A stretch of DNA of 64,000 nucleotides, from contig NZ_FNTA01000004.1 of NCBI RefSeq assembly GCF_900105055.1, forward strand, positions 3,937,501 through 4,001,500, written 5' to 3'. Made by a program: the position numbers and the translations under genes. This document shows, piece by piece, positions 41,406-50,940 of the stretch. The notes beneath the pieces were generated by a model. That model was not told the DNA's origin. It saw nothing but the letters and a program-made list of their open reading frames with translations, and did no database searches. Positions within the stretch are counted from its first letter, which is position 1. Every line of letters starts with the position of its first letter. Source of the stretch: Amycolatopsis lurida (GTDB lineage Bacteria > Actinomycetota > Actinomycetes > Mycobacteriales > Pseudonocardiaceae).

Positions 41406-42039
41406 CCCTAGAGACGGTCAAACGGTTGATCAGGACGTAAACGGCGTCGAGGACCAGCGCGAGGACGACCACCCCGAGCGTCCCGGTCAGTGCCTGGTTG
41501 AGGGAGTTCGTGCTCCCCGCGTTGGTGAGGCCGGAGAAGACCTCCGAGCCGAGGCCCGGTCCCTTCGCGTAGGCCGCGATGACCGCGATGCCCATGAGCA
41601 TCTGCGTCGCGACCCGCATGCCGGCGAGGATCGCGGGCCAGGCGAGCCGCAGCTCCACCCTGGTCAGCACGCCGAACCGGCTCATGCCGATCCCGCGCGC
41701 CGCGTCGCTGACCGCCGGATCCACGCCGCTCAGCCCGACGATCGTGTTCCGCACGATCGGCAGCAGCGCGTAGAGCACGAGGGCGATGACCGTGGTGTTC
41801 GCGCCGAGGCCGAACACGGGGATGAGCAGCCCCAGGAGAGCGAAGGAGGGGACGGTGAGAATCGTGCTCGCCAGCGCCGTGGCCACGGCCGACCCGATCG
41901 GGCTGCGGTAGACGGCGACACCGATCACCACGCCGAGGACGGCGGCCAGGATCGTGCACTGCACGACCGCGCTGACATGGAGGAGCCCTTGGAGGGCGAG
42001 TCTGTCCCACCGATCCGAGATGTACTCGAAGAGATTCAT
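41392..42039 (-). CDS. ABC transporter permease (OpuCD type), first gene of importer operon
   Basis: 215 residues from ATG 42039; the 14-residue extension (MRSLTQRRRENQHA) was rejected. About five transmembrane segments and the loop LPIVRNTIVGLSGVDPAVSD followed by AARGIGMSRFGVLTR. Homologous to the permease at 39448. The 207-base leader upstream to 42246 contains no gene and should hold the operon promoter. Confidence 0.9.
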   Translation of the reverse strand: MNLFEYISDRWDRLALQGLLHVSAVVQCTILAAVLGVVIGVAVYRSPIGSAVATALASTILTVPSFALLGLLIPVFGLGANTTVIALVLYALLPIVRNTIVGLSGVDPAVSDAARGIGMSRFGVLTRVELRLAWPAILAGMRVATQMLMGIAVIAAYAKGPGLGSEVFSGLTNAGSTNSLNQALTGTLGVVVLALVLDAVYVLINRLTVSRGVRG

Positions 42040-42246
42040 CGCGTGCTGGTTCTCCCGCCGCCTCTGAGTGAGACTCCTCACCCATTCGGAGTAGCTGTAT
42101 CGGGAGCCTGACTACCCAAAAGCCGCGCGGTCAAACCCCTGTTTACCGCCTTTTATCCCGTCAACCTGCCCCATCCGGCCTGATCGGGCAAACGCACACG
42201 CCGTCTTTCCCCCTGCTCATCAGCCGGGAGGAGATCGACCACGCGG

Positions 42247-42822
42247 ATGTCCGTCGAATACCCTTCACCCGTGAGTAAAGGCCGCCATCACCGAAGCGCG
42301 TTACGCGCTGTACGTGGCGGCTTGCTCGGTGTGAGTTCTGCAGCGCTGGCCGTGACCGCTCACATGATCGGGGACGGCGATCTCCCCGATACGGCGATGA
42401 CGTTGTTGCTCACCGTGCTGATCGGCTGGAACGCCGCCGCGCTCGCCGCGAAGGCGCGCGGGCCGCTGGCCACCATCGTCGACCTCGGCGCCGGTCAGGT
42501 CGTGATGCACCTCGTGCTCAGTTCGCTGAGCACGCACGAACTCGTGCACGACGAGCCCGCCCCGATCTCGGGCGGCCTCGCGATGACCGTCGCGCACGTC
42601 GTCGCCACGCTGATCACCGCGCTGCTGCTGGCCAAGGCCGACGGACTGCTGCTCGGCGTCCTCTCCTGCCTGCGCGCGCTGGTCCCCTTCATCCTCAACG
42701 CGCTCCCGGTGCCCGCCGCGGTGGCGTCCCCGGTGCTCGCCCGTCCGGCCGGACCCGGGCATCTCGTCGGCGTCGACCTCCGCCGCGTCCACGGCAGGCG
42801 CGGTCCGCCGCTGTTCTCCTGA
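42247..42822 (+). CDS. Membrane protein near copper cluster
   Basis: 191 residues from ATG 42247 (GGGAGGAG about 13 bases upstream; GTG 42271 is an alternative). About four hydrophobic segments (LLGVSSAALAVTAHMIGDGD; AMTLLLTVLIGWNAAALAAK; LAMTVAHVVATLITALLLAK; LLGVLSCLRALVPFILNALP). Contains HELVHDEP between segments. Followed after 70 bases by YcnI-CopC-CopD. No family recognised; a copper-linked role is suggested by position only. Confidence 0.7.
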   Translation: MSVEYPSPVSKGRHHRSALRAVRGGLLGVSSAALAVTAHMIGDGDLPDTAMTLLLTVLIGWNAAALAAKARGPLATIVDLGAGQVVMHLVLSSLSTHELVHDEPAPISGGLAMTVAHVVATLITALLLAKADGLLLGVLSCLRALVPFILNALPVPAAVASPVLARPAGPGHLVGVDLRRVHGRRGPPLFS

Positions 42823-42892
42823 ACCCCAGCTCATCCCCCGTAATCGGCGAGGTCCCCGAACCCGCCGTCTCGATCACGTTCAGGAGTTCTTC

Positions 42893-43654
42893 GTGTCCAA
42901 GCACGTCTTCAAGCGCGCCGGTTTCCTGGCCGCCACCGTCGGTATCGCCGGCCTGCTGTCCGCCGGGGTCGCCTCGGCCCACGTCACCGCCAACGTCTAC
43001 GGCCCCCAGCCGTCGAAGGGCGGCTACGGATCGATCTTCTTCCGCGTCCCCAACGAGGAGAAGGACGCCGGCACGGTCAAGGTCGAGATCACCGTCAAGC
43101 CCGAGTACGCGCTCAGCTCCGTGCGCGCCAAGCCGCTTCCCGGCTGGAAGGCCGAGGTCGTCAAGTCCAAGCTGCCCGCCCCGGTGACCACCGACTCCGG
43201 CACGCAGATCACCGAGGCCGTCACCAAGGTCTCCTGGACCGCGGAGCCCGGCACGAAGATCGCCGCCGGGTCGACCGAGTTCCAGGAGTTCCAGATCAGC
43301 GCGGGCAAGTTCCCGGCCAACGTCGACACGATCGAGTTCCCCGCCACCCAGACCTACGAGAACGGCAAGGTCGTCGAGTGGAACCAGCCGACCCCGGCCT
43401 CCGGTGAGGAACCCGAGCACCCCGCGCCGACGGTGAAGCTCGCCGAGAAGAGCGCCGACGGACACGGCGGCGGCCACGGCACCGACACGAAGGCCACGTC
43501 CGAGGAGTCGCACGCCGCGTCGTCCTCCGACAACACCGCCCGCTGGCTCGGCGGCGCGGGCCTGGTCGTCGGCGCGCTCGGCCTCGGCGTCGGCGCCGGT
43601 GCCACCCTGCGCGCCCGCCGCGCCACCGCCAGCAACACCGAGGGAACCAAGTAG
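42893..43654 (+). CDS. YcnI-like copper-binding membrane-anchored protein (DUF1775)
   Basis: 253 residues from GTG 42893 (AGGAG upstream). Signal peptide to about residue 29 (LLSAGVASA), leaving mature N-terminus HVTANVYGPQPSKGGYGSIF with the His used for copper in YcnI. DUF1775 domain to about 180, His-rich linker (GHGGGHGTDTKA) and one C-terminal transmembrane helix (LGGAGLVVGALGLGVGAGAT). Directly before CopC and CopD, so it is part of a copper-acquisition or copper-handling operon. Confidence 0.92.
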   Translation: MSKHVFKRAGFLAATVGIAGLLSAGVASAHVTANVYGPQPSKGGYGSIFFRVPNEEKDAGTVKVEITVKPEYALSSVRAKPLPGWKAEVVKSKLPAPVTTDSGTQITEAVTKVSWTAEPGTKIAAGSTEFQEFQISAGKFPANVDTIEFPATQTYENGKVVEWNQPTPASGEEPEHPAPTVKLAEKSADGHGGGHGTDTKATSEESHAASSSDNTARWLGGAGLVVGALGLGVGAGATLRARRATASNTEGTK

Positions 43655-44218
43655 ATGCGTAAAGCGATCGTCGCGCTGGCGATCACCGGGGTGGCGTGGC
43701 TCGCCACCGCCACCCCGGCGCTGGCGCACAACGTCCTGATCTCCTCGGACCCGGCGAAGGGCGCTTCGATCGCCGCCGGCCCCGCGAAGATCACGCTCAC
43801 GTTCGACCAGTACGTCCAGAACGCGAACGTCAACCAGATCGCGGTCATCGGACCGGGCGGCGGCCAGTGGGCCGAAGGCCAGGTCGAGGTCCGCGACAGC
43901 GTCGTGACCGTGCCGCTGCGGCCGCTCGGCCCGGCGGGCGAGTACAAGATCGGCTACCGGATCCTGTCCGCGGACGGGCACGCCGTGACCGGTGAGGTGC
44001 CGTTCACCCTGACCGCCGCGGGCACCGGGACCCCGGCGAGCGCCGACGCCGCGCGCAGCAACGCGGGCCAGGCCGAGACGACCCCGGCGTCCGGCGGCGA
44101 AGGCTCGTCCGGCGTGCCGATCTGGGTGTGGATCGCGGGCGCCGTCGTGCTGCTCGCCGTCGGACTGACCGTCGCGCTGCGCACCGGCGCGGGTGACAAG
44201 GAGAAGAGCGGCTCATGA
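43655..44218 (+). CDS. CopC domain protein, membrane anchored
   Basis: 187 residues, ATG immediately after the YcnI stop. Signal peptide ends at PALA, giving mature HNVLISSDPAKGASIAAGPA with the copper-ligand His at the first position. Beta-sandwich continues to GYRILSADGHAVTGEVPFTL with the second conserved His (DGH). C-terminal transmembrane helix (VPIWVWIAGAVVLLAVGLTV). Binds periplasmic or exported Cu(II) and probably hands it to CopD. Confidence 0.93.
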   Translation: MRKAIVALAITGVAWLATATPALAHNVLISSDPAKGASIAAGPAKITLTFDQYVQNANVNQIAVIGPGGGQWAEGQVEVRDSVVTVPLRPLGPAGEYKIGYRILSADGHAVTGEVPFTLTAAGTGTPASADAARSNAGQAETTPASGGEGSSGVPIWVWIAGAVVLLAVGLTVALRTGAGDKEKSGS

Positions 44219-45246
44219 CCCAGGCCGAGACCACCTCGCGTGCCCGCGTCGCCGTCCTGTTCTGCGTGGTGACGGCGGGCATCGTCGGTGCCCTGATCGG
44301 TGTCGCGCTGACGGCCACCGCCCCGGTCCCCGGGGTCGCGCAGGTCAGCGAGGTGGTCTCGGTCTCGATCCCGATCGTGCGGGTGCTGCTGGACATCTCG
44401 GCGGTCGCCACGATCGGGCTGGCGCTGCTTTCGGTGCTGGTCGGCTACGACCGGCCGAAGCTCTCCGAGCCGATCATGCGGATCGCGCGGCCCGCGAGCG
44501 TCGCGGCCGCGCTGGTCTGGGCGACCACCGCGCTCGTCGCGCTGATCCTGCAGACCGCCGAATACCGCCCGGGTTCCAGCACGCTGTCCATGTCCGACGT
44601 CGGCAGCTACATCGCCGACGTCGGCGCCGGGAAGGCGCTGCTGATCGTGGCGGTGCTGGCCCTGCTGCACGCGGGGCTCGGCGTCCTCGCCCTGAAGCAC
44701 GGCGAGAAGGTGCCCGCCGAGGTCCGCGTCGGGCTGGGCCTGTTCGCGCTGCTGCCGCTGCCGGTCACCGGGCACGCGTCGAACTGGAACTACCACGACT
44801 ACACGATGATCTCGATGGAACTACACGTGATGAGCGCCGTGGCCTGGACCGGCGGGCTCGGCGCGATGGCGGTGCTGCTCGTCGGGAACCGGACCCTGCT
44901 GGCGCACGCCCTGCCGCGGTTCTCCAAACTCGCGACGCTGTGCCTGATCCTCGGCGCGGCGACCGGGCTGTTCAACGGGCTGATCGAGATCTCGCTCAAC
45001 CCGTCGCTCGGTTTCTGGGAAGGCGTCTTCACCACGCCGTACGGGCAACTGGTGCTGCTGAAGCTGTTGTGCACCGGCGTGATCGCGGGCCTCGGCGCGT
45101 ACACGCGCTGGAAGCTGATGCCGCGGATCATCCGGCACAACCGGACGGCGCTGGCCGCGTGGGCGACGCTGGAGCTGACCGTGATGGGGCTCGCGTTCGG
45201 CTTCGCCGTCGTCCTCACGCGAGCCCCGGTCGTGCCGACGACCTAG
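44215..45246 (+). CDS. CopD family copper transport membrane protein
   Basis: 343 residues with about eight transmembrane segments, overlapping copC by four bases. VLLDISAVATIGLALLSVLV, GHASNWNYHDYTMISMELHV and SAVAWTGGLGAMAVLLVGNR with paired His/Met residues fit the CopD fold. Last gene of the copper operon; its stop overlaps the converging RibD-like gene by four bases. Imports copper or moves it to the membrane for cuproenzymes. Confidence 0.93.
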   Translation: MTQAETTSRARVAVLFCVVTAGIVGALIGVALTATAPVPGVAQVSEVVSVSIPIVRVLLDISAVATIGLALLSVLVGYDRPKLSEPIMRIARPASVAAALVWATTALVALILQTAEYRPGSSTLSMSDVGSYIADVGAGKALLIVAVLALLHAGLGVLALKHGEKVPAEVRVGLGLFALLPLPVTGHASNWNYHDYTMISMELHVMSAVAWTGGLGAMAVLLVGNRTLLAHALPRFSKLATLCLILGAATGLFNGLIEISLNPSLGFWEGVFTTPYGQLVLLKLLCTGVIAGLGAYTRWKLMPRIIRHNRTALAAWATLELTVMGLAFGFAVVLTRAPVVPTT

Positions 45247-45809
45247 TTCTCCACCGCGTACCGCAGGATCACGACGCCGTTCTCGAACGCGGTGGCTTCG
45301 ATCGGCTTGAGGTTCCGCCGATCCTCGAAGACGCGCGTCCCCTTGCCGAGCGACACCGGGCAGACCATCATCCGGACCTCGTCGACGAGGCCGGCGTCCA
45401 GCAGCGACCGCATCAGGGTCAGGCTCCCCCCCAGCCACAGGTTCTTGCCACTCTGTTCCTTGAGCTCGCGGACGGTGGCGGCCGGGTCGCGTGTCACGGT
45501 CGCGGCGTGGAAGCCACCCCAAGGGGCGTCCTCCAGCTTGGCCGAGGCGACGAACTTGGTGAGGTTGTTGACCTTCTCGCCGTACTCGCCCTGCTCTTCG
45601 GCGTGGGGCCAGTAGTCCTTGGCCATGGCGTAGGTGTTCGCGCCGAGGATCATCGTGTCGACCGAATCGACGAGCCCCATCACGCTCGCCTTGTACGCCG
45701 GCTCAGTCTTCTCGGAGAAGGGCTCCCCCGGCACGAAGCTCAGGCCGCCGTCTTCCTCCGCGGCGATGTTGTCGACGGTGACCCACTGCTGAACGATGAG
45801 CTTGCGCAT
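45243..45809 (-). CDS. RibD C-terminal / dihydrofolate reductase-like protein
   Basis: 188 residues from ATG 45809; the upstream 20-residue extension was rejected. VDSVDTMILGANTYAMAKDY, ATVTRDPAATVRELKEQSGK and LWLGGSLTLMRSLLDAGLVD match the RibD_C/YwjB-like reductase family. GGSLTL supplies the nucleotide-binding turn. Probable NADPH-dependent reductase of unknown substrate; often annotated simply as dihydrofolate reductase family. Confidence 0.9.
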   Translation of the reverse strand: MRKLIVQQWVTVDNIAAEEDGGLSFVPGEPFSEKTEPAYKASVMGLVDSVDTMILGANTYAMAKDYWPHAEEQGEYGEKVNNLTKFVASAKLEDAPWGGFHAATVTRDPAATVRELKEQSGKNLWLGGSLTLMRSLLDAGLVDEVRMMVCPVSLGKGTRVFEDRRNLKPIEATAFENGVVILRYAVEN

Positions 45810-46023
45810 GTCCGTCCTCCGGTTCGCGCGCGGCCACTCCGGCCGCGTCCGCCCCGGGGACGAAGCCACCGGGCCGGTCTCGACATCATCGGCACGACTT
45901 TTTCGCGAGCTGTTACACGCCTTGCTCCATCCGGCCGCATTTGACCGATTTCGCTGTCCTCATCGGACCTGCGCCGGGATGCTCTACGCGTTCGCTGGGG
46001 TTAACCCGAAGAGGGGATGGTAG

Positions 46024-48099
46024 ATGGGCGGCCCGTTGCCGGGTGAAAGTGAAGTCAGCACGCCACAGGTACCGCGCCAGCGATCGGCGGTGAAACTCAC
46101 CAGGCAGGTCAGTTCGGGGCCGCGTCAGCTCCCACCCGCGCCCGCGCATTTCACCAACCGCACGGCCGAGCTCGCGCTGCTCGACAAGCTCCTGTCCCAG
46201 GACGACACCGACAGGCCGTCGGTGCACCTGATCAGCGGTCAGGGCGGGATCGGGAAGACGGCGCTGGCCACCGCGTGGGCCCGGCACCTCGGCGACCGGT
46301 TCCCGGCCGGGCACCTCTGGGCGGATCTCGGCGGCTTCAGCGCCAACGGCCCGCTCACCGCGAGCGAAGCGCTCGGCCGGTTCCTCCGGGCCTTGGGTGT
46401 TCCGCCGGAAGGGCTGCCCGCGGACGTCGAAGAGCTCACCGCCCTCTACCGCACGACGACCACCGAACAACCGTTGCTCGTGCTGCTCGACAACGCCGGT
46501 TCGACCGAACAGGTGCTGCCGCTGTTGCCCATCGGCGGCGGAAGCCTCGTGATCGTGACGTCGAGGCGCCGCCTCGGCAGGCTCCAGACCGAACATGGCG
46601 CGCGGCTGGTCGAGCTGGCGCCCTTCGGTTCCGCGCACAGCGCCGAACTGCTGGGCCGCGCGGTCGGCGAGGAACGGGTCAGTGCCGAAGCCGCCCAGGC
46701 GCGGGCCATCGCCGACCTGTGCGGCGGCCTGCCGATCGCCCTCACCACGGTCAGCGCCAAGCTCGCGGGGCGGCCGAAGATGTCGCTGGAGAAGATCGCC
46801 ACCGAGCTGGGGAAGGAATATCGTCGACTGGCCACGCTCTCGACGAAAGAGGCGCAATCGGTGGAAGCCAGCTTCAACCTCTCCTACGACGAACTCCCCT
46901 CGGACGCGGCCGCGCTGTACGCGGCGCTCGGCCTGCATCCAGGGCCCGACTTCGGCGTCGGCGTGGCCGCCGCGTCGATCGCCGTCCGCGAAGAGGTCGC
47001 CGAAGACCTGCTGGACCAGCTCGTCGACGTCGGCCTGCTGATCGACCGCGGCGACGACCGGTACACCTTCCACGACCTCGCGCGGCTGCACGCCAAGGAG
47101 AAGACGGCGGGCAACGAGTACGACCGCGACATCGCGGTGCGCCGCATGCTCGAGTGGTACCTGTTCACGGCCTCCAAGACCACCGCGATGACGGTCCCCG
47201 ACCAGGACCCGATCCCGTACCGGTACGAATACCGGCCGCCGACCCCGGTCTCGTTCGAGTCCGCCGAAGAAGAACTCGCCTGGCTCGAACGGGAACGCGA
47301 GAACCTCATCGCCGCCGTCGAGACCGCCGAAACGTGGCAGCTGCCGGAACTCGGTTGGCAGCTCGCCGCCGCGATGTGGCCGCTCTTCCTGCTGCGCAAG
47401 CACTATCCGGACTTCCTGAAGGTGAGCCAGGCCGGTGTGCGGTGCGCGCGGGCGTGGGGCAACGCCTCCGCCGAGGCCCTGATGCACAACCGCAGTGGGG
47501 CCGCCTGCCGCGGCACCGGCCGGTACGACGAAGCCGTCGCGCATTACGAGGCGGGCCGCGAAGCCGCGCGGAAGGCCGGGAACGAGGTCGTCGAGATCCG
47601 GTCGGTGGAAGGGCTCGGCCTGGTCGCGCTGGCGCAGGGCAGGCTCGAAGACGCGGTGAACTGGTTCACCGAGGACCACCGGCTGAGCGAGCGCCAGAAC
47701 CGGACGCACGACCTCGGGCTCGCGCTGATCAACCTCGGCTCGACCCAGCTCCGGGCCGGGCGGCCGGAAGCCGCGATCGAGCACCTCACCCGCGCTCGCG
47801 AAGTGCTGGCCGCCGATCCCTACAACGTGGCCCGCGCCCGGACCGAACTCGGCCGTGCCCTCACCGCGACCGGGGATCTCGCGGCCGCGCGGACCGAACT
47901 CGAAGCGTCGCTCGCCACCATGGAGGCGAGCGGGTCGCGGTTCGAGGTCGCCAGGGCGCTGTCCGCCTTCGGCGAGGTCGCCGAGGCGGAGGGAAATCCC
48001 GAGGAGGCCAGGCGGTTCTACGACCGGGCGTTGCCCATCCTCGTCGGCCTCGGCCGTCCGGAGGCTGACGCTCTGCGCACGCGACTGGAGCGACTCTGA
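46024..48099 (+). CDS. NB-ARC (STAND) ATPase with TPR repeats
   Basis: 691 residues. P-loop GQGGIGKT (72-79), Walker B LLVLLDNAGS near 149, ending VIVTSRRRLG, and GLP in GGLPIALTTVSAKL (about 239) define NB-ARC. A winged-helix follows (VEASFNLSYDELPSDAAALY), then TPR-like repeats from about 410 to the end (YDEAVAHYEAGREAARKAGN, LEDAVNWFTEDHRLSERQNR, EEARRFYDRALPIL). There is no N-terminal SARP DNA-binding domain or other effector; residues 1-40 are Pro-rich. Either a regulator that works with partners or a truncated SARP-type protein. Confidence 0.88.
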   Translation: MGGPLPGESEVSTPQVPRQRSAVKLTRQVSSGPRQLPPAPAHFTNRTAELALLDKLLSQDDTDRPSVHLISGQGGIGKTALATAWARHLGDRFPAGHLWADLGGFSANGPLTASEALGRFLRALGVPPEGLPADVEELTALYRTTTTEQPLLVLLDNAGSTEQVLPLLPIGGGSLVIVTSRRRLGRLQTEHGARLVELAPFGSAHSAELLGRAVGEERVSAEAAQARAIADLCGGLPIALTTVSAKLAGRPKMSLEKIATELGKEYRRLATLSTKEAQSVEASFNLSYDELPSDAAALYAALGLHPGPDFGVGVAAASIAVREEVAEDLLDQLVDVGLLIDRGDDRYTFHDLARLHAKEKTAGNEYDRDIAVRRMLEWYLFTASKTTAMTVPDQDPIPYRYEYRPPTPVSFESAEEELAWLERERENLIAAVETAETWQLPELGWQLAAAMWPLFLLRKHYPDFLKVSQAGVRCARAWGNASAEALMHNRSGAACRGTGRYDEAVAHYEAGREAARKAGNEVVEIRSVEGLGLVALAQGRLEDAVNWFTEDHRLSERQNRTHDLGLALINLGSTQLRAGRPEAAIEHLTRAREVLAADPYNVARARTELGRALTATGDLAAARTELEASLATMEASGSRFEVARALSAFGEVAEAEGNPEEARRFYDRALPILVGLGRPEADALRTRLERL

Positions 48100-48265
48100 T
48101 CCGAGGGCACCGATCGGTACCCGACGACCGGGTGAACTCGCCGCACCGAATGACTCAGCGTAGCTGCAAGTTGCACATTCGGGGGAGCATTGGGCCGGGA
48201 GAAGTGATTAGCCCGGGCGAATTCGTCACCGATTGATCGGCGAATTCGGACAAGCGACGAACGGT

Positions 48266-48284
48266 CATTCGCCGTCGGCGAATG
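48266..48284. terminator. Hairpin between convergent NB-ARC and APH genes
   Basis: cattcgccg-t-cggcgaatg, perfect 9-base arms (48266-48274 and 48276-48284), in the 212-base gap between stops. The same gap has two cgaattcg copies near 48218 and 48241. Likely terminator for both strands. Confidence 0.6.
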
Positions 48285-48311
48285 CACGTGCAGATGCCTT
48301 TCCCGGGTGCG

Positions 48312-49250
48312 TCACCGATACCGGTTCCAGCGTGCCCCCGTGCGTCCGTGCCGGAGATCGTTCAACCGTTTCCGCAGTTCATCCCGCACGCTGGGATGGC
48401 TGCGGAGAATCGGGAGAACACTCGTCGTGAGCTTCAGTTCACGGATGGCGCGCAGTACCGAGAACCCGGACCAAGTGGTCACGTCGAATCCGTATCGCAG
48501 CGCGAACACCCGATAGCGGGCGGGTGGATCACCGAACCGTTCACGGCCGACGGCGAGCGGCGTCAGATCCCATTCCGGCGGCCCGACACAGGACGAATCG
48601 AAATCGCACAGCACCGGCCCGTCCGGTCCCGGGATCACATTCCCGGTGTGCGCGTCCCCGTGGACGAGGCCACGGGGCAAGGGGAAGTCGAGGTTCGCGA
48701 GCGCGGCTTCGACCTCGGCACAGCGTTCCAGCAGGAACCGCCGATCGCCGTCGTCCAGCTCCTCCGCGTCCGAAACCCGGGCGCGGATCGCGGCGAACGG
48801 CGCCCATTCGGCGAGCCCCTCCGGCGGTTCGAGCGCGTGGACCCGGCGCAGCAACGCGGCGAGATCGGCCGCCTTGGCCTTCCGGCCGGTCCCCGGCACC
48901 TTCCACCAGACCGTCACGAGATGTTCGCCGACCGGCAACGGCTGGTCGAAGCCGGGAACGAGGCGGATGGCGGGCACGTCGTGCCGTTCGAAATGCCGCG
49001 CGACCCGCACGACCGTGCCGACGCGGTGCCGCAGCTGGGTCGATCCGACGATCCGGACGACGAACGGCGCGCTCGCCAGCTCGTAGACGGCGTTGTTGGT
49101 GAACCTCAGCAGGCGGGCGCCTTCGGGGTCCACACCCAGCAGATCGCACGTCCGCCCGAGGGCGTCGCGCAGGATGGCGGGCGTGAACCGGCCGCCCGGA
49201 CCGATCGGCTCAGGCTGCGTAGAAGGAGTTGAGGCGGTCGGCGAGGTCAC
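48312..49250 (-). CDS. Aminoglycoside phosphotransferase (APH) family protein
   Basis: 312 residues from GTG 49250, which overlaps the XRE/TPR gene by 41 bases. Kinase motifs HGDAHTGNV (197-205) and VLCDFDSS (213-220) are the catalytic loop and metal site; ATP-binding N-lobe at 45-115 (YELASAPFVVRIVGSTQLRH). Typical for the large APH/choline kinase family, whose substrates range from antibiotics to small metabolites. Overlap and strand suggest cotranscription with the regulator. Resistance function is not implied. Confidence 0.87.
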   Translation of the reverse strand: MTSPTASTPSTQPEPIGPGGRFTPAILRDALGRTCDLLGVDPEGARLLRFTNNAVYELASAPFVVRIVGSTQLRHRVGTVVRVARHFERHDVPAIRLVPGFDQPLPVGEHLVTVWWKVPGTGRKAKAADLAALLRRVHALEPPEGLAEWAPFAAIRARVSDAEELDDGDRRFLLERCAEVEAALANLDFPLPRGLVHGDAHTGNVIPGPDGPVLCDFDSSCVGPPEWDLTPLAVGRERFGDPPARYRVFALRYGFDVTTWSGFSVLRAIRELKLTTSVLPILRSHPSVRDELRKRLNDLRHGRTGARWNRYR

Positions 49251-50622
49251 GGGCGTCCGCGTTGTTCCGGCGGCGTTCCGCCTCGACCTGTAAGGGCCGC
49301 ATCCGGTCCTTCACCCGCTCCGACTTGATGCCCTCGGCGCAGTCGATGGCCTTCGAACCCACCTTGGCGCCATGATCGAGGTCGCCTTCGAGCAGGTGAT
49401 TCGTGGCCAGCGCGCTGAGCATGAACGTCTTGCTGCGGGCCATGTCGTCGGTGTAGGACTCGACGGCCTTGGTGAGCGCCGGGATGGCGTACTTGGTGTG
49501 CTCGGCGTTCTTCTCGGCGAGCACGGTGTGGACCGTGCCGATCATGGCGTAGACGTCGGTCTCGGTGAAGAACTTGACCCAGGACTCGGCCTCGGCCAGA
49601 TCGGCGCGGGCGAACTCGTCCTTGCTCCGGCCGAGCAGCTTCGTGGCCTGCTCCTCGTTGCCCATCATCGCGTAGGCCCAGGCCTCGTTGGCGCAGAGCA
49701 CGGCGACCGCCAGCTCCGAGCCCGATTCCTGGGCGGCGATCTGGCCGAGCTGGAACAGTTTCAACGCGTCGTTGGGGGCGTCGTTGTGCAGGTAGACCCG
49801 GCCCATCCGGTACAGCACGTTGGCCACCAGCGGATGACTGTCGCCCTGTTTGGCCAGGTCCAGCGCGTTCGCGAAGTGACCGCGGGCGGAATCCATGAGG
49901 CCGGTGTCGAAGGAGGTCCAGCCGGCCAGGCTGTGCAGGTCGGCGAGCGCGACGTACAGCCTGCTCTTGACCATCTCGGTGCCGTTGGACTCGAGCATCT
50001 GCTGTCCCCAGGACAGCTGGGCGACCACGGCGTCGCGGCAGAAACCGCCGCCGTACTGGTAGTCGAGGGATCGGAGCGCTCTGGTCGCGGCTTCCACCTG
50101 GCGGACGTCGGTCATGCCGATCCGCCCGGGGGCGGGCGTCTTCGCGGGTCCCGCCGACCACGTACCCGATTCCGGACCGAACACCGCCGCGCCCATCGTG
50201 ACCTGGGCGGCGTGCGCGAGGAACCTCCGTCGCTTCACGGACTCGTCCTCCTCCGCCTGCTGGCCGTCGGCAGCGCCGACGACCTTTATCGCTGTCGCCT
50301 CGTCATAGGCGAGACCCATGTATCCCCGGGGGACACCAAGGCCGTCAGCGATGCGGGTGAGCACGTCGTACGCCATCACCTGGCGACCCTTGAGGATCTC
50401 GGACACCTCGGACTGCGACTGGCCGGTCATCGCGGCGATCTGACGCTGCGAAACACCGTGCTTGCGCAACAGCCGGTACACCGACGAGATCTCCCGTGTG
50501 GCCAGTGCGGCTCGCATCTCCGGCTGCTCCCAGGCATCCGGCGGCACGGGGTGACTCTGGCGACCCGAACCGCTTGCAGCGTCCGAGCCGGCGACAGCGC
50601 CGCCACCGATACTGGCGTCCAT
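49210..50622 (-). CDS. XRE family regulator with TPR-like C-terminus
   Basis: 470 residues. HTH at about 43-100 (LLRKHGVSQRQIAAMTGQSQ, SEVSEILKGRQVMAYDVLTR, IADGLGVPRGYMGLAYDE). A linker with VKRRRFLAHAAQVTMGAAVF, a TAT-like motif common in these proteins, precedes a TPR-like region (ARGHFANALDLAKQGDSHPL; EEQATKLLGRSKDEFARADL; TKAVESYTDDMARSKTFMLS). Domain order matches actinobacterial HTH-TPR regulators of development or secondary metabolism. It is divergent from two small genes that may be its partners. Confidence 0.9.
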   Translation of the reverse strand: MDASIGGGAVAGSDAASGSGRQSHPVPPDAWEQPEMRAALATREISSVYRLLRKHGVSQRQIAAMTGQSQSEVSEILKGRQVMAYDVLTRIADGLGVPRGYMGLAYDEATAIKVVGAADGQQAEEDESVKRRRFLAHAAQVTMGAAVFGPESGTWSAGPAKTPAPGRIGMTDVRQVEAATRALRSLDYQYGGGFCRDAVVAQLSWGQQMLESNGTEMVKSRLYVALADLHSLAGWTSFDTGLMDSARGHFANALDLAKQGDSHPLVANVLYRMGRVYLHNDAPNDALKLFQLGQIAAQESGSELAVAVLCANEAWAYAMMGNEEQATKLLGRSKDEFARADLAEAESWVKFFTETDVYAMIGTVHTVLAEKNAEHTKYAIPALTKAVESYTDDMARSKTFMLSALATNHLLEGDLDHGAKVGSKAIDCAEGIKSERVKDRMRPLQVEAERRRNNADARDLADRLNSFYAA

Positions 50623-50940
50623 TGCGCCCCCTCACAGTTCCGTTGGGGTCGAGAAACAGCGTAGGCACACCTATTCAACCGTGCGAAACACCGGATCGCC
50701 CGTCGTGATCGGCCCGGCAGAAGTCGTTTGACCGCTTACCGTGAAACCTCGTCCGGTCACCGCTATGACGGCGGTTCGACCTTCTATCGCACTCGGTTTC
50801 ACATCACTGTAGTTGTCAGATCTCCGTGACCGACCGGCCACCGGCAGCGATCACAGAGAGCTACCAAGTCTCCGAACCCCCTAAAGGTGCGGACACGCGG
50901 AAACGAAGACGACGTGGAACGAGAGAGCGGAGAAGAGCCA
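50623..50940. promoter_or_regulatory. Divergent intergenic region (XRE regulator / small genes)
   Basis: 318 bases without a convincing gene. Contains spaced gtgaaac (about 50740) and gtttcac (about 50796) facing each other and a GC-rich leader before GTG 50941. Probably carries both promoters, but no boxes could be placed with confidence. Confidence 0.4.
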
